In this document: in pieces, positions 9,256 through 19,232 of the stretch
How the letters are laid out: every line of letters begins with the position of its first letter
Position numbering within the stretch: position 1 is the first letter of the stretch
DNA from: a virus
Virus record (IMG/VR): IMGVR_UViG_3300037882_001682
Span: 1 to 42,255 of that record
DNA length: 42,255 nucleotides
Strand: one strand, 5' to 3'
Program-made: the position numbers and the translations under genes
Notes under the pieces: model-generated
Databases searched by the model: none
What the model was told of the DNA's origin: nothing
The model's input: the letters and a program-made list of their open reading frames with translations, nothing else

Positions 9256-10348
9256 TTTCTTTGTTTATTAAATTAAAGTTATCATGTTGTTGTGCTTGAA
9301 ACGCAAGCGCGCAAGCATCACTAACGATTTTAGAAGAAACATGGTCTAATGTGTCTCTTGTTCCTAACTCTGGGTTTTTGTTCATCTCGTAATTAATCAT
9401 ATTAGGCTTTCTATAAAAAACCAATTCTAAATTAAGAGGAACGAATCCTTTAGATTTGATATAAATTTTGTCTCCTTTTAAATATAAAAGAGGGGAGTGT
9501 TTGCTACTTTTCCCAAACGGATTTTTTTGTAATCGCCCAAATACTTCAGTATCCGCTATCCGACAATCAGATTTACAGACCTTTAAATTTTCTGTTGTTG
9601 CTACACTTTTCTTTAAAACCCTTTCTGCTGCTGACACAGAATCAGAAACTCCAGAACCATAATCAAATATAATATTACTTAATTTATCTGTTTTATCTAA
9701 GGTAACGAAGATAAACGAATTAGAAATATAAATATTATCAAATCTTTCCCAGTACACAGCAACTCTCGTACCACTTAAAACACGATTTACTTCTTGAAGA
9801 ATTAAGTTTATTAAATAAAACTGATATTCCAAAACAACAGCCACACTTGTATGTTGTGCGAGTGTAAATAAATTTATATTAACTGTACTAGTATCGGGTT
9901 TTATAAAATCCCCAGAGATTTTAAAAGTCAGATTAGAACTCCCGAACATAGAATTATTAAATGCTATGGCCACAAATTGATAGGATTCCGCAACTTCTTC
10001 AAAATCATTTACTGGGTCTGCACAACAATAATACTTTAAATTTTCTGCTAAATCGTTAAAGTAATTGGGGGGTAAAAAGCTATAATAAAGTTCATCATCA
10101 TCATCTTCCTTATAAACAGGGAGAGAAACTATCTCCTGTAAAGGAGATAGTTCTTCTAACCTGATTGTAGAATTTTTGATTCCGCCTGTCTCACTTCTTA
10201 TTTCATCTGTTCTTGTTTTTACATAAGATAAATAAGCTTTATTTAAAAACCAATCTATTTCATATATTTCTAAATTACGAAATTTAAATGAAGAAAGTGA
10301 GTTGTAGGATAGATCGAACTCTATATGTAATTCTTTTACAGTTTTCAT
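9248..10348 (-). CDS. Putative neck/ring structural protein, 366 aa
   Basis: A full-length late-operon gene that overlaps both neighbours (4 bases upstream, 8 downstream), so the head-to-neck genes are tightly coupled. The N-terminus (MKTVKELHIEFDLSYNSL) is followed by mixed alpha/beta sequence with an acidic DDDD run and a CC pair. The last 60 residues contain MNKNPELGTRDTLDHVSSKIVSDACALAFQAQ, a helical end. I recognise no catalytic motif. In crAss-like phages the genes after the capsid protein encode auxiliary capsid and ring proteins; this assignment is by position and size only. Confidence 0.65.
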   Translation of the reverse strand: MKTVKELHIEFDLSYNSLSSFKFRNLEIYEIDWFLNKAYLSYVKTRTDEIRSETGGIKNSTIRLEELSPLQEIVSLPVYKEDDDDELYYSFLPPNYFNDLAENLKYYCCADPVNDFEEVAESYQFVAIAFNNSMFGSSNLTFKISGDFIKPDTSTVNINLFTLAQHTSVAVVLEYQFYLINLILQEVNRVLSGTRVAVYWERFDNIYISNSFIFVTLDKTDKLSNIIFDYGSGVSDSVSAAERVLKKSVATTENLKVCKSDCRIADTEVFGRLQKNPFGKSSKHSPLLYLKGDKIYIKSKGFVPLNLELVFYRKPNMINYEMNKNPELGTRDTLDHVSSKIVSDACALAFQAQQHDNFNLINKEND

Positions 10349-11283
10349 TGACCGTCGATTGCTGCTAACTTAGCTTCTAACGTCATCTTAATTAGCTCGT
10401 TTTTAGCATCTTTAAGGAATAAAATAGCTTCGCTAATATTACTTCCGATAATGTTTCCTTCATAACCAATTAAAGTACTCCCCACAGGTTGTGTAAGAAT
10501 ATTACTGTTTATTGCTCTTTGTACAAACGCCTTAGACAACAAATCTTTGTCTTTGACAATTCCCAAAAATTTTGCAGGGTTTTCTTCAGCAAGTTTCGCT
10601 AAAACAAGCATATTAGTATCAGCATCTTTCGACACTGTTTCATTATATACATATAATACGCTATTTGCTTTAACTTGGTCTTCACGAAGTGAAATCCTCG
10701 CCATTGTTGCAGCATCTTTCATTTTTTGTAAAGTCAAATCTTTTTGTTTTTGTTCTTTTTCATTCCATAGAACAAAATTGATTTTATTCGACTTTCCAAT
10801 GTCTGCTTCTGTATTGGCTACTCCTGAATATTTTAGGCAATATTTCCACAGAATATAATCTTCTACATTCCTTGGCCGCCATTCTGTCTCACTTAAATGT
10901 TCAATAGAACAGTCAAGTCGCTTACCAGTGGCGGGGATAGAAATTGAAATATTACACCAATATTTTTCTAATACTTTATTAAAATCAACAGAAGAAGGGC
11001 TAATACCAATTATTTGTGGCATTAATTTGTCTCGTTCTTTCTCATCTTCAAAAATATATAGACCGAGTGGTTTGGTAGTTCCTGCTTTAAATGAAGACCC
11101 TATTTTATAGATATATTCATCTGCTGGATTATATCCAATGTCTTTAGACGGTAGTGGACTCTTTTTGTGTACTCTGTGAATAACAATAATACTCTCTACT
11201 GTAAAAGGATAAGTTTTTGTTGGCTTATCTTCAACAATATTTGATGACGGTACTGTACCAGTACCTTGATTATTTTGTACCAT
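10345..11283 (-). CDS. Head-associated protein downstream of capsid, 312 aa
   Basis: The start is MVQNNQGTGTVPSSN, a flexible polar N-terminus. A folded domain of about 130 residues follows, with YIYKIGSSF, GLYIFEDEKERDK and WRPRNVEDYILWKYC. Next is a long helical, charged stretch (about 165-215) and a helical tail. It is the first gene after the major capsid protein, 38 bases away, and overlaps the next start by 4 bases. Genes in this position in crAss-like phages encode conserved virion proteins. I recall this type of sequence as a crAss-like head protein but cannot name its role. Confidence 0.65.
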   Translation of the reverse strand: MVQNNQGTGTVPSSNIVEDKPTKTYPFTVESIIVIHRVHKKSPLPSKDIGYNPADEYIYKIGSSFKAGTTKPLGLYIFEDEKERDKLMPQIIGISPSSVDFNKVLEKYWCNISISIPATGKRLDCSIEHLSETEWRPRNVEDYILWKYCLKYSGVANTEADIGKSNKINFVLWNEKEQKQKDLTLQKMKDAATMARISLREDQVKANSVLYVYNETVSKDADTNMLVLAKLAEENPAKFLGIVKDKDLLSKAFVQRAINSNILTQPVGSTLIGYEGNIIGSNISEAILFLKDAKNELIKMTLEAKLAAIDGQ

Positions 11284-11321
11284 AATAATTTATAATATTA
11301 TTTTATACGGTTTTTAAAAGA

Positions 11322-12809
11322 TTAGGAGATACTAGGCAAAAGTTTAAAGCAATGGCTGTCTCTAAAAATTTGAATGCCGCAAGTGGCTAAAAAGTGGATA
11401 CTCGAAGCATCTTGCTCGGTGGCAAGATTTAAATACTTACCGTTTCCATTATAAGAATCATAACTTTGACCTTTCACTAGAGACATACCTTGTTCCAAAC
11501 CGCGAATTTCCATCCTACCCTTCTCATAGATATACCTTACATTAGGTATGCCATCATAACGAGATTGGTCTAAGAAATAATATTCGTAACCTGTTAACGG
11601 AAGTCCTGTTTCTGGATGTAGCGGTGAGTTATTTGCATAACCACCATTGTCTAACATTGGAAGTTTTTTAATAGTGATTATGTTTCCATCAATATGCTCA
11701 TAGCTACGGAAATAACCACCAAGGCGCAATCCACCGCCCGCACTTGTAACAAACTTATCACCTACCGATTCAGCAACGAGTTTAAATACACGAGAATCTT
11801 TCATTGCATTATCAAATTCGATGAAACCACCTTGCCCGGTGTACATCACAATGTCCCTTTTACCTTTATAATCAGTTGCACCACGGAAAACGTCCCCAAT
11901 TACGGTACTAATCTTAGTATCAGTAAGTTTAGAATAAGTGTCTTGATTTACAATTTGCTGCATTACCCCCGCACCATAAGGGATAGGTTGGTTTAAAACA
12001 GGGTCAAGGTGAGTAATTACCCCATTCTCGTTCCTGTTATATAAGGAAGTCCAAAGATGTTCTTCTTTGGCTGCCATCCACTCAAGCATCTGCTGATATT
12101 CGTACCAATCAATAAATAGATTGGTAGTCCCACCTGACTTATTCATCAAACGAAACTCAACAACTTTATTTGAAATATTACCAGCAAGACGGTAAGATTG
12201 ACGTAGAATAGAAATCTGATTACGCTTCTTACCAGGGTATTGGGAATGACCATAGTTACCTAAGCTATTACTTTGAGTAACAGCTACACCACCAACAGCA
12301 CTAACAAAAGTACCGGGAGTTAACTCTGTGTAATCCAAGTAAGCATCGTTGGATGCACCCAATAATTGAAATTGATAACGCATGTGACCCCCAACAGGCA
12401 CAGGTTCACTATAAACCTTAACCATCTTACCGTTAGGTAAACGTGTTGACTGACCATTACGCAGCCAACCATCTTCTAATACTAGAAAAAACGGGGAAAA
12501 ACCTAAACCAATTTTGTCACCAGCCCCATAACCGTGACTAACAATTTTACTCGTAGTTTTACGTTTCCCAATAAAAGGAAATTCATATTCCACATTATTG
12601 ATTTCAGTAGCGGCCTGCATACCTCCTTCTTGTCCCATAGACAAGAATGTAAGAGGAAATTCATCCGCCCATGCTCCCATCGTAAATACGATAGATGGAA
12701 TAATTAAATCTGGCTTTTCCATATAAGCACGAGCCAGACTTGTTTGGTCTGTAAACCTACTTGCATCGAAACCCTCGTTATGTACAATAACTTGACTCTT
12801 ATAACTCAT
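11322..12809 (-). CDS. Major capsid protein, crAss-like (HK97 fold expected), 495 aa
   Basis: The sequence matches the crAss-family capsid pattern as I know it: start MSYKSQVIVHNEGFDASRF, then ARAYMEKPDLIIPSIVFTMG, EYEFPFIGKRKT-S-IVS near residue 75, PGKKRNQISILRQSYRLAGNI near 195, YNRNENGVI, PIPYGAGVMQQI, MYTGQGGFIEFD-AMK, LGGYFRSYEHIDG-I and LDQSRYDG-PNVRY. About 495 residues is the usual family length. It forms the icosahedral shell. It follows the acidic head-assembly gene by 12 bases, in the conserved order TerL, portal, assembly protein, capsid. This is the firmest marker of the phage lineage in the window. Confidence 0.93.
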   Translation of the reverse strand: MSYKSQVIVHNEGFDASRFTDQTSLARAYMEKPDLIIPSIVFTMGAWADEFPLTFLSMGQEGGMQAATEINNVEYEFPFIGKRKTTSKIVSHGYGAGDKIGLGFSPFFLVLEDGWLRNGQSTRLPNGKMVKVYSEPVPVGGHMRYQFQLLGASNDAYLDYTELTPGTFVSAVGGVAVTQSNSLGNYGHSQYPGKKRNQISILRQSYRLAGNISNKVVEFRLMNKSGGTTNLFIDWYEYQQMLEWMAAKEEHLWTSLYNRNENGVITHLDPVLNQPIPYGAGVMQQIVNQDTYSKLTDTKISTVIGDVFRGATDYKGKRDIVMYTGQGGFIEFDNAMKDSRVFKLVAESVGDKFVTSAGGGLRLGGYFRSYEHIDGNIITIKKLPMLDNGGYANNSPLHPETGLPLTGYEYYFLDQSRYDGIPNVRYIYEKGRMEIRGLEQGMSLVKGQSYDSYNGNGKYLNLATEQDASSIHFLATCGIQIFRDSHCFKLLPSIS

Positions 12810-12821
12810 TGTTAAAAAATT

Positions 12822-14081
12822 TTAAACTAAATTATTTAATCCAAATTCATCTAAATTTCTAATTCCTTGATTAGCTTTAGGAACTTTTGTATTAGTTACA
12901 CTAGGTATAACTACTACTTTTTTTCCTAATTTTTCAGCTTGCATGCTTAACGCTTTAACTTTAACCAATGAATCAATATTAAAATCTTTATAAATTAAAT
13001 AATCTAAAATCAATTGTTTGTTAATATCTAATTCTTCACTTTTAATTTCAACTAACGATTTGTTACCCTTTACAGGGGTACTAAGAAAATTATAGAAATT
13101 GTCTCGCTCGTTTTCAGGAATACTAATTAAACCAAGGTTACCATTTTTTACAGTGGCGTTAACTTTAGTCCAATAATCCGTAACTTCCTGATTTCTAGCA
13201 TCAATTAATTTCTGATTATTTTCGTTAGCCTTCTCCTCATTAGCTTTTTGCCATTCTTTTAATTTACCAAGGGCTTCTGTATATTTATCATTTAGTTTTC
13301 CACCAGCTTCATAACTATCAATGATTTCGTTAGCTGTATCTTGTGGGTTACCATATACTTTAGTTAGTAAATCTTTAATGACATTCTTACGATTAGCAAC
13401 ATCAGATTCCGGGTAGGCAACATTCTCATAATTAATTACTTGTGTTTTACGAGTAAAAAATGAGTTATCGTCACCGCCAGCATTTCTATGTAAAATATAC
13501 TCTTGAATTACAGGAGATTGAGCAAGAAAACCCTCAATTACTTTTTTACTTTTATGTTCAACTACAATGTCATTAATTTTATTTAATGAATCAACAGAAT
13601 CATCAAATTCAATATCATTACCCGTTTCGTCTTTAAAAGTAATACCGTTATCCCTGTAATATGATAGGAGTTGTTGAGTTGAGCTTTCTGTATAAGAAAC
13701 TTGACCTGTTTTTTCATCATAGTCAAACGTTCCTTTTTTGCGAACAACTTCACCTTTATCATTAACTAAATCCCCTTTATCATTTACATAAAGTTCGTTA
13801 CCTTCGTTACCCTCGTTTTCAGGGTCTTTTTTGTCAGCTTCTGCTTTTTTTTCTTCCTCTGTTTTATCTGCTGTTTTGTTCTTATTAGTATCAGCACCTG
13901 GTAGAACTTCGGCACCGTTATCTTTATTCTCGTCAACAGGTTCTTTCTTTTTATCATCTGTTGAACCAGGAACAAATTCATCAAAAGGACGAGTTGTACC
14001 AGCAGCTACACTAGCTAAGTCAAAATCAAAATTACCATTATCAGGAGTACCACCTCCAACTGGTTTATCTAATTCAGCCAT
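12822..14081 (-). CDS. Acidic head-assembly (scaffold-like) protein, 419 aa
   Basis: Residues 1-130 are low-complexity and highly charged, dominated by Asp, Glu, Lys and Asn. The remaining about 290 residues are helical with coiled-coil character (KWQKANEEKANENNQKLIDARNQE near 275). This architecture, and a location between portal and capsid genes, is that of capsid-assembly scaffolding or capsid-morphogenesis proteins of tailed phages. No protease motif is visible. It begins 5 bases after the portal stop and ends 12 bases before the capsid start. The function is inferred from architecture and gene order. Confidence 0.7.
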   Translation of the reverse strand: MAELDKPVGGGTPDNGNFDFDLASVAAGTTRPFDEFVPGSTDDKKKEPVDENKDNGAEVLPGADTNKNKTADKTEEEKKAEADKKDPENEGNEGNELYVNDKGDLVNDKGEVVRKKGTFDYDEKTGQVSYTESSTQQLLSYYRDNGITFKDETGNDIEFDDSVDSLNKINDIVVEHKSKKVIEGFLAQSPVIQEYILHRNAGGDDNSFFTRKTQVINYENVAYPESDVANRKNVIKDLLTKVYGNPQDTANEIIDSYEAGGKLNDKYTEALGKLKEWQKANEEKANENNQKLIDARNQEVTDYWTKVNATVKNGNLGLISIPENERDNFYNFLSTPVKGNKSLVEIKSEELDINKQLILDYLIYKDFNIDSLVKVKALSMQAEKLGKKVVVIPSVTNTKVPKANQGIRNLDEFGLNNLV

Positions 14082-14086
14082 GATTG

Positions 14087-16510
14087 TTATTTTTTATCAA
14101 ATTTATTTTTATTCATTTGTGCTATTCGTTCAGCACTTTCCATCTTACGTTTCTCCATTTCTAATTTAGCATTATTAAAACGTTGTTGGTCGTTAAACTT
14201 ACTCATATCCATTTGACCTTTATTTAATTTCATAGTACGGTCAATATGTCTATCTACGATTTCCTGTGAATCATCTACACCATTTACATCTTTATCGGTT
14301 CCAGCGTTAAAACTATCGCTTGTTATTAAAGCAACTTCAATGCTAGTATCAGCTTTTAACTGTTCCCTAGCCATTGCCTGTTTATCTTTATTAACTTGTG
14401 TTTGTTGTTTTAATTCTTCTACTTCTCTTTGACCGTCAATTATCTGCTGTTGTTTCTCCAATTCAAAGTTCTTTTGGATAGCATCCGCCTTAGATGCAAG
14501 TTCTTTAATTTCTTCAATACTTTTAGAACCAACAATATCAATTAATGTTTTATTGTCTGTGCCATTTTGTGCCATTGGTTGAAGTAATACTTGCTTAACC
14601 AATTCCATGTTTTCTCGCTCTTCAAACGAATTAACAACAAAAACATTATATTCAGTTGACATAATCTGAATAGGGTCAACATCCATCATAGCTATTTGCC
14701 CATAAGAATTAACAAGAATACCTTGTTTACCTTTAGCAAATGCAAATTTAGCGTAGTCAATTAAACCATTTAACTCTCGTTCAATAAATCTTTCAAATTG
14801 TGCAGCAAGATTCTTAGTAGAGACGGTAGAACGATAAACAGCATTTTGTGTGGTGGCTTTGCCATCACTTGCTAATTGTTCGCCGTACCTTTGTCTGTTA
14901 AAACCAACTCTATCCCACCACTCATTTTTAATGCTAGTCATTAATGCATACATATCTGCCATATACTTACCCAGGCTCATATCAATCTCTTTCATAGCCT
15001 GAATAGCTTGTGCAGCCTTACTGTCTTGTTCATTAAAAAACGCAACACCGAAAGCGTGAATGTTATACATCCATCTATCAACATCCCAACCTTTAATACT
15101 AGGTATTAAACCTAATGGGAAGAGCATTAATTTATCCTTATTTCTAGCTAGAGATAATTCAAAACGGTAATGAAGAATATTGTATAAAATCTGGTAAGGA
15201 AGTCCATCTTTTACAACTGATTGAATAGTATCAGTATAACTATAACCCCTTTTTACTTGATTATAAGGAAGTTTACATATACTAGTATTATTAACTTCGT
15301 TACGTTGGACAAGACAAGGGCCATAATATAAATATTCGGTGTGTTTAACACTATCTACTGTATGATTATTATTAGTAGTTTCATAATTATCAACCAATCT
15401 ATAGATTTCCCATATTTCATTTTCCCAAACCCATTCAATACTAACATCACCTTTTTCAGTTTCTAAAACATAAGTTTCATCAACTTCCATTTTCTCTTCC
15501 CCAAAATCAGTTTTGTATGTTAATTTTCCTCTTTTGGTTAAAGTCTTCCATACTATGTGTTCAACTATTAATGTACCGTCATAAGGTACATTATAATCAA
15601 CCCCATTTACAGAGGTGTTCCAACCTCGTGTTCTATCAATACCATTAGATAACCCTGTACCTAAATTAAACTTGGTACTGTTTGTTGGGTTAATTTGTGA
15701 TAAATAATCTATCTGGGCGTCTGATAAACTCTCTCTAAATCTATCTATAATTGTGTTAGGTGCCCAATATCGGTAAGCAACACAACCGGCACAATCTTCA
15801 AGATAAGGTGAACTTTCATCCCAACCAACACCTATGATATTAGATGGATGAATTGTTTCATAAATAACATCGTCGTGATTAACAGTTTTAAAAGTAGCAG
15901 GACGACCGCAAACTAAATAATCATAAAAGAGTTTTTGTAGTTTATCAGACAAATTCTGACTACGTTTAACTCTTTCAAGAACTACTCTAGCATCCTTAGT
16001 TTTTTTAGCATTATAATTTAATAAAACACTACTTTCTATTTCAGCTATATTTAAATCATCCTTAGCTTTGTCCCCTGTTAATCTAGCAGCAAACATACTG
16101 CGTATGCGATTATTTACTTCTTCATTTATCCCCTCTTTTATCTCATTCACACTGTCAGCATTACTACCAACAATTATTTGATTGATTGGTGTTTCTTCCC
16201 TCTCCCCGAGCAACCTGTCAATAATAGGTTTAATAATATCGTAGTTTCGGACTTTAGCCGGGTATTTCGTATAAGAAGCGTTTTTAGTATTAAAAGGATT
16301 TTCTACATACTTATAATCTTCACTAACAAGGTTACCATCAGCTATTCTATAAAGTGAATCTATTTCTGTTCTATTATTAAAACCAAAACCAGCGTTACTA
16401 CTAAAGAACTCGGCATTTGCGATTATCCAATTGGGAACTTTATTTCCTTCTTCTATTTTTAGCTTATCATCTAGAGATAGTTTTTGAAGCGGATAAATGT
16501 TATTCGTCAT
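14087..16510 (-). CDS. Portal protein, crAss-like, 807 aa
   Basis: At 807 residues it has the size of crAss-family portals and sits directly between TerL and the head-assembly gene. Segments consistent with portals include the early RNYDIIKPIIDRLLGERE helix, a central region from PYQILYNILHYRFELSLARNKDKL to DRWMYNIHAFGVAFF, and the long helical C-terminus with coiled-coil Lys/Gln/Glu repeats (ELEKQQQIIDGQREVEELKQQTQ). The portal forms the dodecameric DNA channel at one capsid vertex and docks the terminase. The final 60 residues are Met/Lys/Asn-rich, as in other portals with extended tails. Confidence 0.88.
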   Translation of the reverse strand: MTNNIYPLQKLSLDDKLKIEEGNKVPNWIIANAEFFSSNAGFGFNNRTEIDSLYRIADGNLVSEDYKYVENPFNTKNASYTKYPAKVRNYDIIKPIIDRLLGEREETPINQIIVGSNADSVNEIKEGINEEVNNRIRSMFAARLTGDKAKDDLNIAEIESSVLLNYNAKKTKDARVVLERVKRSQNLSDKLQKLFYDYLVCGRPATFKTVNHDDVIYETIHPSNIIGVGWDESSPYLEDCAGCVAYRYWAPNTIIDRFRESLSDAQIDYLSQINPTNSTKFNLGTGLSNGIDRTRGWNTSVNGVDYNVPYDGTLIVEHIVWKTLTKRGKLTYKTDFGEEKMEVDETYVLETEKGDVSIEWVWENEIWEIYRLVDNYETTNNNHTVDSVKHTEYLYYGPCLVQRNEVNNTSICKLPYNQVKRGYSYTDTIQSVVKDGLPYQILYNILHYRFELSLARNKDKLMLFPLGLIPSIKGWDVDRWMYNIHAFGVAFFNEQDSKAAQAIQAMKEIDMSLGKYMADMYALMTSIKNEWWDRVGFNRQRYGEQLASDGKATTQNAVYRSTVSTKNLAAQFERFIERELNGLIDYAKFAFAKGKQGILVNSYGQIAMMDVDPIQIMSTEYNVFVVNSFEERENMELVKQVLLQPMAQNGTDNKTLIDIVGSKSIEEIKELASKADAIQKNFELEKQQQIIDGQREVEELKQQTQVNKDKQAMAREQLKADTSIEVALITSDSFNAGTDKDVNGVDDSQEIVDRHIDRTMKLNKGQMDMSKFNDQQRFNNAKLEMEKRKMESAERIAQMNKNKFDKK

Positions 16511-16545
16511 TGTAATACATTTTATACTATTATTTTATTAGTTTA

Positions 16546-18867
16546 TTAGAAAAAATCTCTATTCCAGAAATCATCGGCATTTACATTTGTATTAGCCTCA
16601 AGATTACCTACAAAATTTTTATCAATTGCTTCTCTTTCAGCGTATGCACCAATAATAGCAGCACTAACACAGTCAAAATTACCTTTAGTTGTCCACATGA
16701 GCAACTCTCTAATAAAACGCCTACTCATCAGGTATTCCGCAAATATATAAGGTTTATCAAAATCACTTCCTGAACTCACTACCCAACCCAACATATCTCG
16801 AAACAATCTAGCACCTTCTGCTTTTCTCCCTGCGTTTTTTGCAATACTAAAACCAAAATTTCTACCAGTTTTTCCTGCTAATTCTTTTAATGAAAACAAA
16901 TCAGGTTCAGGCATTAAATATTTAGTAGCTTTCCAATGTTTAAAATCTTTAATTACGTCCCCCCTATCATTCTCAAAAGCTAAACCTTCTATAACATTAT
17001 AACGCTCACAAAGATATAATAATTGTCTGTTATATTCTTCTGTAGTATTCGGACGACCAATCCAAGTAGCTACGATTCGGCAACCTCGACCAGGAGTTAT
17101 ATTATTAATTCTTTCATATACTAAAGCAGCCCCAGTAGAATCTCGCATAGTAACTTCGCCGCCTTCCCCGTCTTTATCCGTAGCATAAGGGTCATGCCAA
17201 ATACCATAAAGCCCAGCAGGAACTTCAAATTCTGTTCTATTATCGTAATTCCTTTGTATTACAAAAGGAGGTGTGTACTCAACAATACAACCATGCATAT
17301 CATAGTTGTCAGGTAGTAATGAATTTACATCATATAGTTCAGGATGTGTAGGTATGCCTAAAGATTCTAATTCTTCGTTAGAAGTGAATTTAACTTTACC
17401 CTGTACTTTATCATAACGTCCGCATCTACCAAGACTACTATATAGAGGGTCACGCTCCATTCTGTCTAAAGCGTCATTTAATATTTTAGCATAAGGAGAA
17501 AATATATTATTACTTTTCCGGAAAAGAGCTTTACTAGGTTCTGTTACACGTTCAGCATCCCATCTTTCAAAATCGTCTGGGTTACTGTTAGTCTTTTTTT
17601 GTTGTCTTTTTCTTTCGTGTATTTCTTGTGCACTTTCGTACAAAGAATTACCGTGTGAATCCATCCCACCTCCTTCATAATTCATTAAGTGAGAATAAAA
17701 CATACCACATGCTGTACCTTTTTTACCTGTATCAAATACATTATCAAAAGGTAAACAATTCGCACTAAGAGGCTTGTAAAAAAAACTAGCAAAATCTTGA
17801 TAATCAGCTTCATCAGAACCGATAGTGGCCCAAAAAGTGTGCTGCCCTACGACATATCCACCTGTTTCAGCAGTGGAACTAGTAGCTTCATATGTTTTAG
17901 CTAACAAAGGATTACTACCACTTTCTTCCCATTTAAATTTCTTTGCTTTAATACCTCTCGCAACGTCTGGATTATCTTTACAAGTTAAAGCTAACACCGA
18001 ACTAAAGAAACCCTCTTTCGTACCATCTTTAAGTTTATAACCTGAAATCAATTCTTTTGTAGTGTCAGTAAGTCTTTCTTTAGCCCAGTCAGTATGCTTA
18101 TTAATAAAGTCTGAATATTGCTTAACCATATAAAACAATTTGTCTTTCTTGGTTAAGTATTTCTCATCATAAGCAATTAGAACTGTATTACTACCTGGAA
18201 TTAAATCATAAGTATTGAAAGCATCCCAACCCCCTACGTAACTAAAACCCTTACGACGGGCTTTGAACACAATCATATCCATACCGATACGACTAGCAAA
18301 ATTATCAGCTACCCAATAGTGGTAGTGCCCGTCCCAGAAATCAGGGAAATCATAAATACTATCAGCAACTTCGTTTTGTTTCAACCCTTGTAAAAGATTG
18401 TCCAGCTTAATTTGATTTTCAACCCCGCTTGCTATCTCAACACTTATACTATCTTTTACTGTTAACCCTTTTTCATCAGGGTCTTTAGTTCTATTTATAG
18501 GCCCGTAATTCAAATGCCCGTACATAGTCCCCGGAATCCAAATATTGATTAAATCTTTATTACTTATTCCCCCACCTTTTTTAGTAGCTATTGGAAGTGT
18601 AATTCCATATAATCTTCTATATTCTTCCCTATCCCACCATAGTTTCCAATTACGGGCGTCTCTAACAGGGTCTAAATCATTATATTTTCCGTATTTCTTA
18701 AATTCATTAGCAGCTTTACTAATTATTTTAGTATTGTAAAATTCGATAGTATCATCCCATTTATACAATTTGTATTTTCTATAATAATCAGCAACGAATT
18801 TTAATGATGTAGAAGGGTCATTCATTTTAATTTCATCACCAAAATTCATATCAAATACTGTTGTCAT
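16546..18867 (-). CDS. Terminase large subunit (packaging ATPase/nuclease), 773 aa
   Basis: The motor pumps DNA into the procapsid and cuts it. The ATPase part has an arginine-type Walker A variant, KARRKGFSY at residues 202-210, and FKWEESG at about 311-317 as Walker B with catalytic Glu. It is followed by ATIGSDEADYQDF near 347-359. The nuclease part shows GIWHDPYATDKDG (acidic residues), GLAFENDRGD and a late NFDCVSAAIIGAY with Asp, as in the RNase H-like terminase fold. About 770 residues is usual for crAss-like TerL. Two terminator hairpins lie just upstream, so it probably heads a separately controlled late transcript. Confidence 0.93.
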   Translation of the reverse strand: MTTVFDMNFGDEIKMNDPSTSLKFVADYYRKYKLYKWDDTIEFYNTKIISKAANEFKKYGKYNDLDPVRDARNWKLWWDREEYRRLYGITLPIATKKGGGISNKDLINIWIPGTMYGHLNYGPINRTKDPDEKGLTVKDSISVEIASGVENQIKLDNLLQGLKQNEVADSIYDFPDFWDGHYHYWVADNFASRIGMDMIVFKARRKGFSYVGGWDAFNTYDLIPGSNTVLIAYDEKYLTKKDKLFYMVKQYSDFINKHTDWAKERLTDTTKELISGYKLKDGTKEGFFSSVLALTCKDNPDVARGIKAKKFKWEESGSNPLLAKTYEATSSTAETGGYVVGQHTFWATIGSDEADYQDFASFFYKPLSANCLPFDNVFDTGKKGTACGMFYSHLMNYEGGGMDSHGNSLYESAQEIHERKRQQKKTNSNPDDFERWDAERVTEPSKALFRKSNNIFSPYAKILNDALDRMERDPLYSSLGRCGRYDKVQGKVKFTSNEELESLGIPTHPELYDVNSLLPDNYDMHGCIVEYTPPFVIQRNYDNRTEFEVPAGLYGIWHDPYATDKDGEGGEVTMRDSTGAALVYERINNITPGRGCRIVATWIGRPNTTEEYNRQLLYLCERYNVIEGLAFENDRGDVIKDFKHWKATKYLMPEPDLFSLKELAGKTGRNFGFSIAKNAGRKAEGARLFRDMLGWVVSSGSDFDKPYIFAEYLMSRRFIRELLMWTTKGNFDCVSAAIIGAYAEREAIDKNFVGNLEANTNVNADDFWNRDFF

Positions 18868-18883
18868 AACTGTTCATTTAACA

Positions 18884-18942
18884 TAAATAAAAATGCCCAG
18901 AGCATAAGCCCCAGGCACGAAAAACACATAATCCCATGTGTC
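18884..18942 (-). terminator. Tandem terminators between the 89-aa gene and terL
   Basis: Read on the minus strand, ACACAT-GGGATT-ATGTGT followed by TTTT comes first (plus 18925-18942). A second hairpin, TGCCTGG to CTGGGCA with two G-U pairs (plus 18894-18917), is followed by TTTTTATTT. The pair separates the early-looking genes upstream from the packaging/head operon. I see no promoter consensus in the remaining 16 bases before terL, so either read-through/antitermination or a phage-specific promoter is needed. Confidence 0.8.
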
Positions 18943-19211
18943 TATTGTTTTTTGAATAGATTAATTATAAATTTAACCCATTTAGGTACTTCATAAACTA
19001 ATGCTACGATTCTTGTTTTTACTTGCAGAATCCGTTCTTCTTTGTTAGCATCTTTTACGATAACTTCTATAACATGTCCTGACAATTCATCCACTGTTTT
19101 AATCACGGCCTCAATAGGTGGTTTTGTAATACCATTTGGGTATACTAATACCTTTCTACCAATATCAGCTAATGTTGCTTTAGTCCCTGTTGTTGAAATT
19201 ACTTTAATCAT
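18942..19211 (-). CDS. Small basic hypothetical protein, 89 aa
   Basis: A compact protein with predicted beta strands (TLADIGRKVLVYPNG, HVIEVIVKD, RIVALVYEVP) and an amphipathic basic C-terminus (WVKFIINLFKKQ) that could touch a membrane or nucleic acid. I do not recognise the family. It lies 21 bases after the Acb2-like gene and its stop abuts the first of two terminators. It therefore ends the short operon that begins at 21910. Confidence 0.6.
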   Translation of the reverse strand: MIKVISTTGTKATLADIGRKVLVYPNGITKPPIEAVIKTVDELSGHVIEVIVKDANKEERILQVKTRIVALVYEVPKWVKFIINLFKKQ

Positions 19212-19232
19212 TGTTTAATTATATTTAATTAA

